From CAYQCE01 sp964415885 (GTDB lineage: Bacteria; Zixibacteria; MSB-5A5; JAABVY01; JAHJOQ01): DNA of 64,000 bases. The position numbers and the translations under genes were made by a program. The notes under the pieces were generated by a model. That model saw only the letters and a list, made by a program, of their open reading frames with translations. It was not told the DNA's origin and searched no databases. Shown one piece after another: positions 43,581 through 51,682 of the stretch; positions within the stretch are counted from its first letter, which is position 1; each line of letters opens with the position of its first letter. The DNA lies in assembly GCA_964415885.1 (NCBI GenBank), contig CAYQCE010000002.1, positions 48,962-112,961 of the forward strand. The letters run 5' to 3'.

Positions 43581-43622
43581 ACACAGCCTCCTGAATACTA
43601 TGTCGGAAACGTATGTTTCGAG

Positions 43623-44156
43623 CTAACCGAGCGGCTCGACAAGGTAGAGTGTCTGACCGAATTCCACGGGCTGGGCGTTGTCAACGCAACGCTTGACGAC
43701 CTTGCCCTCGATCTCCGACTCGATTTCATTCATTAGCTTCATCGCCTCGATGATACAAACTACCTGACCTACCGAGACAATCTGGCCGACCTCAATGTAA
43801 GGCGGCGCATTCGGCTCGGGCGATGAGTAGAAAGTACCTACCATCGGCGATTTAATCGCTACATACTTATCGTCGGATTTCTCGGGCGTTTCTGCAGGTT
43901 TTTCCGTCTGTTTTGTTTCGATTGGAACAGCCTGGGCAGGCTGTTGTGAGGCCTCCGGCTGTGGTGGGGGCTGATAAGCCTGTCGTGGAGGTGCCTGAAG
44001 GATCACCTCCGACTGGCTTCTGTCAACCGTTCTATATCCGTTGTCGTTGTACCGTTTCGTTATCTTAACCTTGCGTCCCCAACTCGAAAACTCGAGCTGA
44101 GCGATGTCACTCTCTTCCACGAGTTTGACGAGCTTCCGTATCAGTTTATCCATCAT
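43623..44156 (-). CDS. accB: Acetyl-CoA carboxylase biotin carboxyl carrier protein
   Basis: 177 residues from ATG 44156 (AGGAG 5 nt upstream; the next ATG one codon on is equally possible). N-terminal helical domain LIRKLVKLVEESDIAQLEFSSWGRKVKI, a Pro/Gln-rich swinging linker (about 50-95), and the biotinyl domain KSPMVGTFYSSPEP ... CIIEAMKLMNEIESEIEGKVV with biotin on Lys140. It carries carboxybiotin between AccC and the AccAD transferase for malonyl-CoA synthesis. It follows pepP by 40 bp, an order common in bacteria (pepP/efp-accB-accC). Confidence 0.95.
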   Translation of the reverse strand: MMDKLIRKLVKLVEESDIAQLEFSSWGRKVKITKRYNDNGYRTVDRSQSEVILQAPPRQAYQPPPQPEASQQPAQAVPIETKQTEKPAETPEKSDDKYVAIKSPMVGTFYSSPEPNAPPYIEVGQIVSVGQVVCIIEAMKLMNEIESEIEGKVVKRCVDNAQPVEFGQTLYLVEPLG

Positions 44157-44196
44157 AGTAACTCCTCGAATCAAAGGTCAATTAGCCGAAGCTCCG

Positions 44197-45276
44197 CTAC
44201 AGCTCAATCAACTCCTTCGGGGCCTTGTTCAAAACGGTACACCCGTTCTTCTTTATAACAACATCGTCCTCGATTCTCACTCCACCCCAGTCCGGGATAT
44301 AGATTCCCGGCTCTATCGTGACAACATTCCCAACCTCGAGAACATTGTCAGCCGTGGGTGAAACGCGAGGTCCCTCATGCACCAGAAGGCCTATTCCGTG
44401 CCCGAGCCCATGTCCGAAGTACTTGCCGAACTTTGCCTTTTTGATATGGTCTCGCGCTACCTTGTCAAGCTTCTCCCCTGTGATACCCGCCTTCGCAGCC
44501 CTGATCGCCTTCAACTGCGCCTTGAGGACCGTGTCGTATACTCTCTTCTGTTTCTTAGTGGCCTTGCCAACGACTACAGTGCGCGTGATATCGGATGTAT
44601 AACCCTGATATGTGGCTCCGAAATCAAACGTTATAAAATCGCCCTTCTCCACCTCTTTCGAGGATGCCACCCCGTGGGGCATCGAGGACCTGTAGCCGGA
44701 GGCGACTATCGTCTCGAATGCAGGCTTCTCCGATCCGAGCATCTTCATCTGGTACTCGAGCTCTGCAGCGAGCTCCTCCTCACGGATTCCCGGCTCTATC
44801 ATGCCGAGAATTCGCTCGAACGCCTTGTCCGATATTTTGACAGCACCCTTGATCCTGGTGATCGCGCTGCTCTCCTTGACCATAGCCTGCTCTTCTATCA
44901 AGCCGGTCGTCGGAATAAATACTGCCTTCTTGAACAGATGTTTCAGTTCGGAAACTTTGGAGTGCGGGAGATGATCCGATTCGAATCCTATCTTGATGTA
45001 ATTCTCCTGCAGCGGCTCGAAATCCGAAAGGTCCTTCAGCGCATTTCGCTGGCCAACATGAATCTTCGCAAAATCCACCTCTTCCTTCGCTTGCTCCTTG
45101 TAGCGGAAATCGGTGAAAAGATGCGCCTCTTTCTGTGTGATTATCGCTATACCATCGAGTAACTCGGTGCAGTGGAAACCGGTTAGATATCGTATATGCG
45201 AAAGCTCTGTAACGAGCAGAACATCGAGATTCTCCGTTCTCAGTTTCCGCTGCAGTTTGTTTATTCGACTCTTCAT
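44197..45276 (-). CDS. pepP: Xaa-Pro aminopeptidase (M24 family)
   Basis: 359 residues, the short bacterial M24B type. The creatinase-like N-domain (1-125) includes VTELSHIRYLTGFHC. The pita-bread catalytic domain holds the five dinuclear-metal ligands: two Asp in TFDFGATYQGYTSDITR, His in GLGHGIGLLVHEGP, Glu in TIEPGIY and Glu in VRIEDDVV. It removes N-terminal residues preceding proline in the cytoplasm. It is followed by accB in the same direction and preceded at 13 bp by a TPR protein. Confidence 0.94.
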   Translation of the reverse strand: MKSRINKLQRKLRTENLDVLLVTELSHIRYLTGFHCTELLDGIAIITQKEAHLFTDFRYKEQAKEEVDFAKIHVGQRNALKDLSDFEPLQENYIKIGFESDHLPHSKVSELKHLFKKAVFIPTTGLIEEQAMVKESSAITRIKGAVKISDKAFERILGMIEPGIREEELAAELEYQMKMLGSEKPAFETIVASGYRSSMPHGVASSKEVEKGDFITFDFGATYQGYTSDITRTVVVGKATKKQKRVYDTVLKAQLKAIRAAKAGITGEKLDKVARDHIKKAKFGKYFGHGLGHGIGLLVHEGPRVSPTADNVLEVGNVVTIEPGIYIPDWGGVRIEDDVVIKKNGCTVLNKAPKELIEL

Positions 45277-45289
45277 CTCAGGTCCTCAG

Positions 45290-45931
45290 TTACGATCCCA
45301 GTTGCTCTAAAATCTCTCTGACCCGCCTATTTCCCGGGTCGTCCCTTAGTATACTGTCACATATTTCACGCGCAAGCTTTGTGTGTCCCTGTTTTCTGTA
45401 AAGATCCGCGAGCGTCACGGTATTAAACACCTCGTGATCCGGATCGTTCAGCTTTGACTCGTCAAGCGATGGTTCACGCGGTGAGGCATCCTCCCTGCTC
45501 TCCTCCGTCGATCGATCTGCCGGCCTGGAGTTACGCTTCGATCCATCGAGGGCGTGGTCATTGTATCGGTCTCTCTGAAGCACCTGCCGATAATACGACC
45601 GCGCGAGCGAAAACGCCTCCGCCTCGCAGTGTATGTCCGCCACTGACTTGAGCGCCAGCAGGTTATCCGGCATGCACTTAAGGGCCGAATGAAACTCTAT
45701 AAGAGCCGCTTCACGCTCCCCGATATCGAGATAAGTAAGGGCCAAAACGATATGACCCGTACCGTAGGTTGGAAACTGCTCTATTCCGCTCTGACAGAGA
45801 TCTATCGCTCTGTCGAAGTTCCCTTCCCGCCGATACAGGTCTGCCAGACGAGCAAAAGTCTGAGGCATACCTTTTTCGAGTTCTCGTTTCGGGTCGGCCT
45901 CAGTCTTTTTGATCAGCTTAAGTCGTGGCAT
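45290..45931 (-). CDS. TPR-repeat protein
   Basis: 213 residues. Three to four tetratricopeptide units: QTFARLADLYRREGNFDRAIDLCQSGIEQFP, TGHIVLALTYLDIGEREAALIEFHSALKCMP and LALKSVADIHCEAEAFSLARSYYRQVLQRD. A charged linker (about 140-170) separates a final unit TLADLYRKQGHTKLAREICDSILRDDP. There is no signal peptide or transmembrane segment, so it is probably cytoplasmic. TPR proteins mediate protein contacts; the partner is unknown. It ends 13 bp before pepP. Confidence 0.8.
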   Translation of the reverse strand: MPRLKLIKKTEADPKRELEKGMPQTFARLADLYRREGNFDRAIDLCQSGIEQFPTYGTGHIVLALTYLDIGEREAALIEFHSALKCMPDNLLALKSVADIHCEAEAFSLARSYYRQVLQRDRYNDHALDGSKRNSRPADRSTEESREDASPREPSLDESKLNDPDHEVFNTVTLADLYRKQGHTKLAREICDSILRDDPGNRRVREILEQLGS

Positions 45932-46005
45932 CCTTGCCCTTATTCATCCGATAAACGATACGGAAGCCCACGATTCATGTCAATAATAAAGTTCTGACAG
46001 GAGAC

Positions 46006-46467
46006 TTACAGCTTTCGAATGATCCCGGAGCTCGATCGGCCGGGTAGAATTCGCACTCTGCGCACCTCGCCACCCCAGCTCTTCACCTCGGCCGCACCCA
46101 CTATCTCGGAGATAGTATAATCCGCGCCCTTAACGAGGACATCGGGCCTGATCTTCTTGATCACACGGAGCGGCGTGTCCTCGGAGAAGCGCACGACGTA
46201 GTCGACTGGCTCGAGTGCGGCGAGAAGTCGCGCCCGGTCTTTGTACGGCACGAGCGGGCGTCCACGGCCCTTCAATCTTCGAACGGAATCATCGGAGTTG
46301 ACCGCCACCACTAATACATCGCCGAATGATCGTGCCTTCTCCAGAAGACTCAGATGTCCGACATGCAGAATATCGAACACACCGTTCGTGAAAACAATGG
46401 TCTTGCCTCGCCTTCGAAGCTTCTCACGGATATCCTGAAGCTTCCGCAGCCCGACTATCTCGCTCAT
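46006..46467 (-). CDS. rfaE2: D-glycero-beta-D-manno-heptose 1-phosphate adenylyltransferase
   Basis: 153 residues of the cytidylyltransferase-like superfamily: FTNGVFDILHVGHLSLLEKARSFGD with the HxGH nucleotide-binding motif, VAVNSDDSVRRLKGRGRPLVP, and the C-terminal PGRSSSGIIRKL (ISSSxII type). It makes ADP-heptose from ATP and heptose 1-phosphate. It overlaps the kinase gene by 4 bp (ATGA), so the two halves that are fused in E. coli HldE are separate but coupled here. ADP-heptose implies heptose-containing lipopolysaccharide or other surface glycan in a diderm cell. Confidence 0.94.
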   Translation of the reverse strand: MSEIVGLRKLQDIREKLRRRGKTIVFTNGVFDILHVGHLSLLEKARSFGDVLVVAVNSDDSVRRLKGRGRPLVPYKDRARLLAALEPVDYVVRFSEDTPLRVIKKIRPDVLVKGADYTISEIVGAAEVKSWGGEVRRVRILPGRSSSGIIRKL

Positions 46468-47477
46468 CCGTTCTTCTCGATATACTTGTGAGTGACGCGC
46501 TCAAGCGTACTCGAATCCACCTGCGCAGTACCAACTTCGCCGACCACGACTCCCGCAGCCTGATTAGACAGGAATGCCGCCTCGAGGAGCGATGCTCCAC
46601 CGGCTGCCGCCGCGGTGAAAGTGGAGATTACGGTATCGCCGGCGCCTGTAACATCGAAGACCTTCTGCGCTACCGTCGGAAGAAGGTGAAACGTCCCGTC
46701 ATTCTTGAAGAGCGCCATACCCTCTGCACCGAGCGTAATTAGGATCGACTCGAGATCAAGCATTCGAATCAGACCGAAACCAACCTCGTTGAGGCTCTCG
46801 TCATCACGAATCTTGAGTCCATACGCGAAGCTCGCCTCATAATGATTCGGAGTGATGACCGAGACCTGCTTGTATGACCTGAAATGCACGTCTTTAGGAT
46901 CAACCGCAACAAAGACATCATTTTCCCGGCAGAGAGAGATCGTCTTCTTCAGGATGTCGCTGGTTATCATCCCCTTGCCGTAATCGGAAATAATCAGTCC
47001 AGAAATATCACCTATTCTGGTCCGAAGTCTCTCATACATTCTTCTCTGAAGATCGTTGTCGATCTCGCGCTTCTCCTCCCGGTCCGCGCGAACAACCTGC
47101 TGATTATTGGCCACTATTCGCGTTTTTATCGTCGTCGGACGATACTGATCGACCTCGATCCCGGAGCCATCGACCCCCAGAATCGAGAACAGCTTTCCAA
47201 GCTCTCCCCCGGCGGTGTCATCACCGATGACGCCAATCACATAAGGGCTGCATCCAAGCTTCTTCAAATTCAAGGCCACATTGGCTGCTCCGCCGAGAAG
47301 ATGAGTCTCGTCGGTCACCTCGACAACCGGAACCGGCGCCTCCGGCGATATTCGCTCGACTCTGCCCCAGACATAGTGATCGAGCATGACGTCACCGAAG
47401 ACCGCGACGGCCTTCGACTGCCACGCCCCGATTATCTCTGAGACTCTGGTAGTATTGGGAAACAGTTCCTTGTTCAA
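46464..47477 (-). CDS. rfaE1: D-glycero-beta-D-manno-heptose-7-phosphate kinase
   Basis: 337 residues of the PfkB/ribokinase family. N-terminal AVFGDVMLDHYVWGRVERISPEAPVPVVEV, GGAANVALNLKKLG, and the C-terminal anion-hole/catalytic motif VTGAGDTVISTF. I place the start at TTG 47477, with AAGG 9 nt upstream; longer frames (to 47573) would begin inside the promoter, since ATG 47546 overlaps a perfect TATAAT at 47545-47550. It phosphorylates heptose 7-phosphate at O-1 before RfaE2 acts. It is transcribed divergently from the DUF3467 gene. Confidence 0.93.
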   Translation of the reverse strand: MNKELFPNTTRVSEIIGAWQSKAVAVFGDVMLDHYVWGRVERISPEAPVPVVEVTDETHLLGGAANVALNLKKLGCSPYVIGVIGDDTAGGELGKLFSILGVDGSGIEVDQYRPTTIKTRIVANNQQVVRADREEKREIDNDLQRRMYERLRTRIGDISGLIISDYGKGMITSDILKKTISLCRENDVFVAVDPKDVHFRSYKQVSVITPNHYEASFAYGLKIRDDESLNEVGFGLIRMLDLESILITLGAEGMALFKNDGTFHLLPTVAQKVFDVTGAGDTVISTFTAAAAGGASLLEAAFLSNQAAGVVVGEVGTAQVDSSTLERVTHKYIEKNG

Positions 47478-47544
47478 CGCTCTATACCTTGTAGATAGCG
47501 ATGGAAAAGGCCGTAAACCGGCTTTTACCTTGACTTTGCGAGCC

Positions 47545-47573
47545 ATTATATCCAAATTGGCCGAAAACTTCAA
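47545..47573 (-). promoter_or_regulatory. Promoter of rfaE1-rfaE2
   Basis: Minus-strand TTGAAG (47568-47573), 17-bp spacer, perfect TATAAT (47545-47550). Initiation near 47538 leaves about 60 nt of leader to the TTG start at 47477. The -35 box overlaps the ribosome site of the divergent DUF3467 gene. Confidence 0.6.
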
Positions 47574-47584
47574 GGAGGATTTTC

Positions 47585-47908
47585 ATGGCAAAGCCCCAAG
47601 GGCAGAGAATTCAGGTTCAACTCGGAGAGTCCATTCCGGATGAGGTCTATTCAAATGTACCGATCATAAACTTCACGCCAAATGAGTTCATCGTCGACTT
47701 CGCACGCTTCTCGCCCGGCATGACCAAGGCGAAGATCCACGCGCGAGTCATACTAAACCCCGCTACGGCCAAGGGTCTGAACAAAACGCTTGAGATGGCG
47801 TTGAAGAACTATGAAGAGAAATTTGGACAAATCAATCTCCGTGGACACGACGAAAAGGTGATCGGATTCGGCGTGGAGCGTGAAGGTGGCGGCGAGCCAC
47901 AGCAGTAA
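47585..47908 (+). CDS. DUF3467 protein
   Basis: 107 residues with AGGAGG (47573-47578) before the ATG. The single domain reads QGQRIQVQLGESIPDEVYSNVPIINFTPNEFIVDFARFSP, then KIHARVILNPATAKGLNKTLEMALKNYEEKFG, the pattern of DUF3467, a small beta-sandwich-plus-helix family widespread in bacteria and some archaea with no known function. There is no signal peptide. The GH57 gene starts 46 bp downstream on the same strand, so they likely share a transcript. Confidence 0.85.
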   Translation: MAKPQGQRIQVQLGESIPDEVYSNVPIINFTPNEFIVDFARFSPGMTKAKIHARVILNPATAKGLNKTLEMALKNYEEKFGQINLRGHDEKVIGFGVEREGGGEPQQ

Positions 47909-47954
47909 TAGCTCTGTTACCGCTTCCCCAATGGAACAGGAGAAAGGAATCGAC

Positions 47955-49694
47955 ATGTCCGCCAACGCAATCGGTAGCTTCACTTTCGTATTGCATTCGC
48001 ACTTGCCCTATGTTCTGTCTCACGGCCGCTGGCCCCACGGAACCGACTGGCTCGTTGAAGCGGCTTCTGAGTGTTACATTCCCACGCTGGACATGCTGAA
48101 TGATCTGATAGCAGAGGGAATCAGCCCGCACATTACAATCGGCATCTCTCCAGTGCTCTGCGAGCAGCTTTCGCACGAAAGCTTCAAGGAGGAGTTTCAG
48201 GACTATCTTGAGACTAAGATCAAGGCGGCTGTAAAGGACAAGGACACATTTCACAAACACGGCCAGAAGAACCTGGCGAAAACTGCCGAGATGTGGCAGA
48301 AGTACTTCACGGATATCAAGATCCACTTCGAAGAGCGATACAACTGGGACATAATCAGTGAGTATAGGAAACTGCAGGACGATGGCCATATAGAGGTTAT
48401 GACCTGCGGCGCAACGCATGGGTACATGCCCCTCCTGTCACATGACACCACTATACAGGCGCAGGTGAAGCAGGCTGTTGCCTCTTACAGACGATACTTC
48501 GGTCGCAACCCCCGGGGGATATGGCTGCCGGAGTGCGCTTACAGGCCGCGCTACACATGGTCGCCGCCGGTCGAATCGGATATCGGCACCAGTGCATACC
48601 AGCGCAAGGGCTTAGAGGAATTTCTTTCGGAGAACGGTATCGAATACTTCATAGTCGATTCGGCGCTCCTCAAGGGCGGCAAGGCCATAGGTGTTTACAT
48701 CGATCGTTTCGAGGCCCTCCAGAAACTCTGGGGACGGTTCGAGGAGCAGTATCAGCCGCGCAAGGAAGATACAGCAAAATCTGCTCAGGACCTCTATCTC
48801 GTGTCATCGGCAGTCGAGGGCAAGAAGCCTGTTACCATATTCACGCGCGATCCGGATACGGGCCTGCAGGTCTGGTCGGGAGAGCATGGCTATCCCGGTG
48901 ACGGCAACTATCTCGATTTCCATAAGAAGCACTTTCCCGGAGGGCATCGCTACTGGAGAGTCACATCATCCAAAAGCGATCTCGCCGACAAAAAGGAATA
49001 CGATCCCGAGGTTGCGTTCGGACGGATCCCGGAGAACGCAACTCATTTCACGAGTCTGATTAGCGATATTATGAACAACCATACGAAGCAGACCGACCGT
49101 CACGGAATCCTCTGCGCACCATTCGACGCCGAACTGTTCGGCCACTGGTGGTTCGAGGGTGTTAAGTTTCTTGGCGAGGTCATGCGGAAGGTCCACAATG
49201 CCCCTGATCTGGAGCTGACCACCTGCAGCAGGTATCTCGATGATCACAGGCCCACGGACGTTATCTCGATCCCCGAAGGATCGTGGGGAGAAGGCGGCTA
49301 CCACTACATCTGGCTCAACGAATGGACCGACTGGACCTGGAAGCACATCTATTCGGACGAGGCCAGGATGTCCGAGCTTGCGCGAAAGTACAAGGACTCG
49401 AGTGATGACAAACTCCAGGATATTCTGAAGCAGGCTGCGCGCGAACTGATGCTCGAGACGGCCTCGGACTGGCAGTTTCTGATATCCACATGGGCGGCCA
49501 GAGACTATGCCGAAATGCGACTCGCAGAGCATCACGAGGCATTCCGCAAACTTGCCGACATGGCAGATCGCTACGGTTCGGGCGAGAGTCTCGATGACTC
49601 GGACTGGATATACCTCGGGGACATCAAGAAACAGGACGATATCTTCCCGAACATCAAGTTAGAATGGTTTGCGGAGGTCGAGTTCCCCGCGTAG
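47955..49694 (+). CDS. GH57 1,4-alpha-glucan branching enzyme
   Basis: 579 residues from ATG 47955 (AAAGGA upstream); the longer frame to 47880 overlaps the DUF3467 gene. GH57 conserved regions: HSHLPYV (from His14), the CGATHGYMPLL stretch, the nucleophile Glu193 in GIWLPECAYRPR and the acid/base Asp391 in APFDAELFGHWWFEG, which carries the residues seen in branching enzymes rather than amylopullulanases. The C-terminal helical domain ends near WFAEVEFP. It forms alpha-1,6 branches in glycogen-like polymer; no other glycogen gene is in the window. Cytoplasmic. Confidence 0.88.
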   Translation: MSANAIGSFTFVLHSHLPYVLSHGRWPHGTDWLVEAASECYIPTLDMLNDLIAEGISPHITIGISPVLCEQLSHESFKEEFQDYLETKIKAAVKDKDTFHKHGQKNLAKTAEMWQKYFTDIKIHFEERYNWDIISEYRKLQDDGHIEVMTCGATHGYMPLLSHDTTIQAQVKQAVASYRRYFGRNPRGIWLPECAYRPRYTWSPPVESDIGTSAYQRKGLEEFLSENGIEYFIVDSALLKGGKAIGVYIDRFEALQKLWGRFEEQYQPRKEDTAKSAQDLYLVSSAVEGKKPVTIFTRDPDTGLQVWSGEHGYPGDGNYLDFHKKHFPGGHRYWRVTSSKSDLADKKEYDPEVAFGRIPENATHFTSLISDIMNNHTKQTDRHGILCAPFDAELFGHWWFEGVKFLGEVMRKVHNAPDLELTTCSRYLDDHRPTDVISIPEGSWGEGGYHYIWLNEWTDWTWKHIYSDEARMSELARKYKDSSDDKLQDILKQAARELMLETASDWQFLISTWAARDYAEMRLAEHHEAFRKLADMADRYGSGESLDDSDWIYLGDIKKQDDIFPNIKLEWFAEVEFPA

Positions 49695-49728
49695 GGATTC
49701 GTTGAAAAGGCATACACCACTGGAAAAG

Positions 49729-49845
49729 CCAGCCATCGCGAGGAGTCCCGCAAGAGCGGACGACGTGGCGATCTCTCAGTCGGACTATGCGATATGGAGA
49801 CGGATCAGACTGCCGCGCTCGCTACACTCGCTCGCAGTGGCGACC
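49729..49845. repeat. Long imperfect palindromic intergenic element
   Basis: GCCATCGCGAG (49732-49742) and CTCGCAGTGGC (49831-49841) are imperfect inverted ends. Internal segments GGAGTCCCGC, GACGACGTGGCGATCTC and TGCCGCGCTCGCTACACTCGCTCG match the style of the dispersed palindromic family with cores like ATTGCGAG...ACGTGGCAATCTC seen in many environmental genomes. It would fold into a long hairpin. It sits 34 bp after the GH57 stop. No coding capacity. Confidence 0.6.
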
Positions 49846-49965
49846 CAGCCGTGATTATTCAACGGGTCGATTAGCTTCGAAATTGTCCTCTGTTTGTAAC
49901 GAGGTGACAGCCACAACGAAACATCGTTCTCGTTCAGAACGTACCCTATCCTGGAGCGTTTTGGT

Positions 49966-49994
49966 TTGCATTGAACGTGTCAAATCTATATTTT
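49966..49994 (+). promoter_or_regulatory. Possible promoter of the TPR-thioredoxin lipoprotein
   Basis: TTGCAT (49966-49971), 17-bp spacer, TATTTT (49989-49994). Initiation near 50001 gives a leader of about 33 nt to ATG 50034, which has GGAGG upstream. The rest of the 340-bp gap holds only the palindromic element. Confidence 0.45.
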
Positions 49995-50033
49995 CTCTAA
50001 AGCAAAAGTCTTCGAACTCTCATTGGAGGAGAA

Positions 50034-51566
50034 ATGAAACGTATCTTTCTATTGTCAATTGCAGCATTACTGGCTCTCGGAATCTCATGCGGACAGAAGG
50101 CGGAGCAGGAGGCGACCGAGCTGAGTGCCACTGCGGGGCAGCCGGATCCAGCAGTAGCCGAGGCGGACAGCACAATGCAGGCGTGGCTTCAGTCTCCGGA
50201 CGGCCGATGGGAATTTCAGGCTATCGACTCGGTCTACCGTCCTATAGTCGACAAACACCCAAACTCGACCCAATTGCACCGTGACTACCAGGACCTGCAC
50301 ATGCGCTTCGAGCGTCGAGCCGAGGCGATCTCGATGTATGAGGAACGCTGGGAGAACAACTCCAACTCGCCAATGTACGCCTATCTGTACGGCCGTGTGA
50401 TCGAGGATGACGCTAAGAGCAGAGAGCTCTTCAGGAAGGCGACAGAACTCGACCCCGACTACTACTGGGGCTGGCATGGTCTCGGCGTCAACAACCTGAC
50501 GAATGAACCAGTCGATACGGCCATCGGTATTGATGCGCTCAAGAAAGCGATAGAGGCCGATAATTCGCAGCCGGTGCCATTCGATCTGCTCGGTGACGTC
50601 TATAAGGCGAGAGGTGAGTTTGACAAGGCTCTCGAGTACTATGACATGCTGGCATCGACCAGCCCGGATAATTTTAGCTCGCTCCAACCCAAAATCGACT
50701 TGCTTCGTCAGATGAATGAAACCGAGAAAGCAGGCAACGAAATACAGGCATTCCTCGATGAGAATCCCAACAGCTACTACGGTGTTCGGGCCATGGCGGA
50801 GCATTTGATGGATCAGGGAGAATACGCGGAAGCTCTCCATTATCTGCATCAGATGACCACCCTTGCTACGAATCCCACAGGTGCCTACTACGAAATCATG
50901 GTCACTCATACGAAGCTCGATCAGCCGGACTCAGCACTCGCGGTACTGACGATGGCAATGGATGCCGGCTACGACGACTATCGTCCCATCCTGCACGATC
51001 CGGCGCTTGCGGAGCTGAGAAAACACCCCGAATTCGCGGAGGTGAAGCAGACGATCGAGGACAGAATGGAAACGGCCGAGAGCATGCGTAAGGAGATGCT
51101 GGCTGAGGACCGTGAGGAACGCAAGGAGGAGGCGTTGAAGGAAGATCTCGACAAGCCCGCCCCCGACTTCAGCCTTGTCGATCTGCACGGCCAGACCGTG
51201 ACAATGGACCAGCTCGAAGGCAAGCCGGTCGTACTCGATTTCTGGGCAACATGGTGCGGACCGTGCCGCATGACAATGCCGCTCCTGCAGGAGTTCCATG
51301 AAAATCGCAAGGATGATATGCACTATTACGCGGTAAATGTATGGCAGGATGATACTTCGGAGGTCCGGCCGTATCTCGACAAGTACGGATACGACTTCAA
51401 CAACCTGTTTGGATCTGTCGAAACCGCACAAAAGTTCGGAGTCACCGGTATTCCGACGTTATTCCTGATCGATGAGCAGGGAATCATTCGATACCAGCAC
51501 GTCGGCTATCGCCAGGACGCCGACGAAGTGCTCTCGTGGCAGTTGGATAATCTGCTGACCGACTGA
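50034..51566 (+). CDS. Lipoprotein with TPR repeats and TlpA-like thioredoxin domain
   Basis: 510 residues. Lipoprotein signal MKRIFLLSIAALLALGISC with acylation at Cys19. TPR-type helices run from about 50 to 340 (DYYWGWHGLGVNNL, PFDLLGDVYKARGEFDKALEYYDML, AEHLMDQGEYAEALHYLHQM). After a charged linker, a TlpA/ResA-like domain occupies about 375-508: KPAPDFSLVDLHGQTVTMDQLEGKPVVLDFWATWCGPC, with the reducing CGPC pair and cis-Pro in VTGIPTLFLIDEQG. It faces the periplasm, where it could reduce disulfides of partner proteins held by the TPR part, for example during cytochrome or secreted-protein maturation. It is closed by a strong terminator. Confidence 0.88.
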   Translation: MKRIFLLSIAALLALGISCGQKAEQEATELSATAGQPDPAVAEADSTMQAWLQSPDGRWEFQAIDSVYRPIVDKHPNSTQLHRDYQDLHMRFERRAEAISMYEERWENNSNSPMYAYLYGRVIEDDAKSRELFRKATELDPDYYWGWHGLGVNNLTNEPVDTAIGIDALKKAIEADNSQPVPFDLLGDVYKARGEFDKALEYYDMLASTSPDNFSSLQPKIDLLRQMNETEKAGNEIQAFLDENPNSYYGVRAMAEHLMDQGEYAEALHYLHQMTTLATNPTGAYYEIMVTHTKLDQPDSALAVLTMAMDAGYDDYRPILHDPALAELRKHPEFAEVKQTIEDRMETAESMRKEMLAEDREERKEEALKEDLDKPAPDFSLVDLHGQTVTMDQLEGKPVVLDFWATWCGPCRMTMPLLQEFHENRKDDMHYYAVNVWQDDTSEVRPYLDKYGYDFNNLFGSVETAQKFGVTGIPTLFLIDEQGIIRYQHVGYRQDADEVLSWQLDNLLTD

Positions 51567-51597
51567 GATGAACAGTTAGTCCTCAATACACAGAAAT

Positions 51598-51635
51598 ACA
51601 AACGGGCAGGTCGTTGTGACCTGCCCGTTTCGCTA
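51598..51635. terminator. Bidirectional terminator
   Basis: AACGGGCAGGTC (51601-51612) pairs with GACCTGCCCGTT (51618-51629), a perfect 12-bp stem with a 5-nt loop. T-rich sequence follows weakly on the plus strand and as TTTGTATTT on the minus strand, so it separates the convergent genes at 50034 and 51683. Confidence 0.8.
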
Positions 51636-51682
51636 AACCCTCAGGACTCAGCTCAGGCGGTGAATCCCATGAAGAGGAATTG

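Noticed and set aside
47478..47573. N-terminal extension of rfaE1
   Set aside because: It overlaps the promoter boxes and has no ribosome site.
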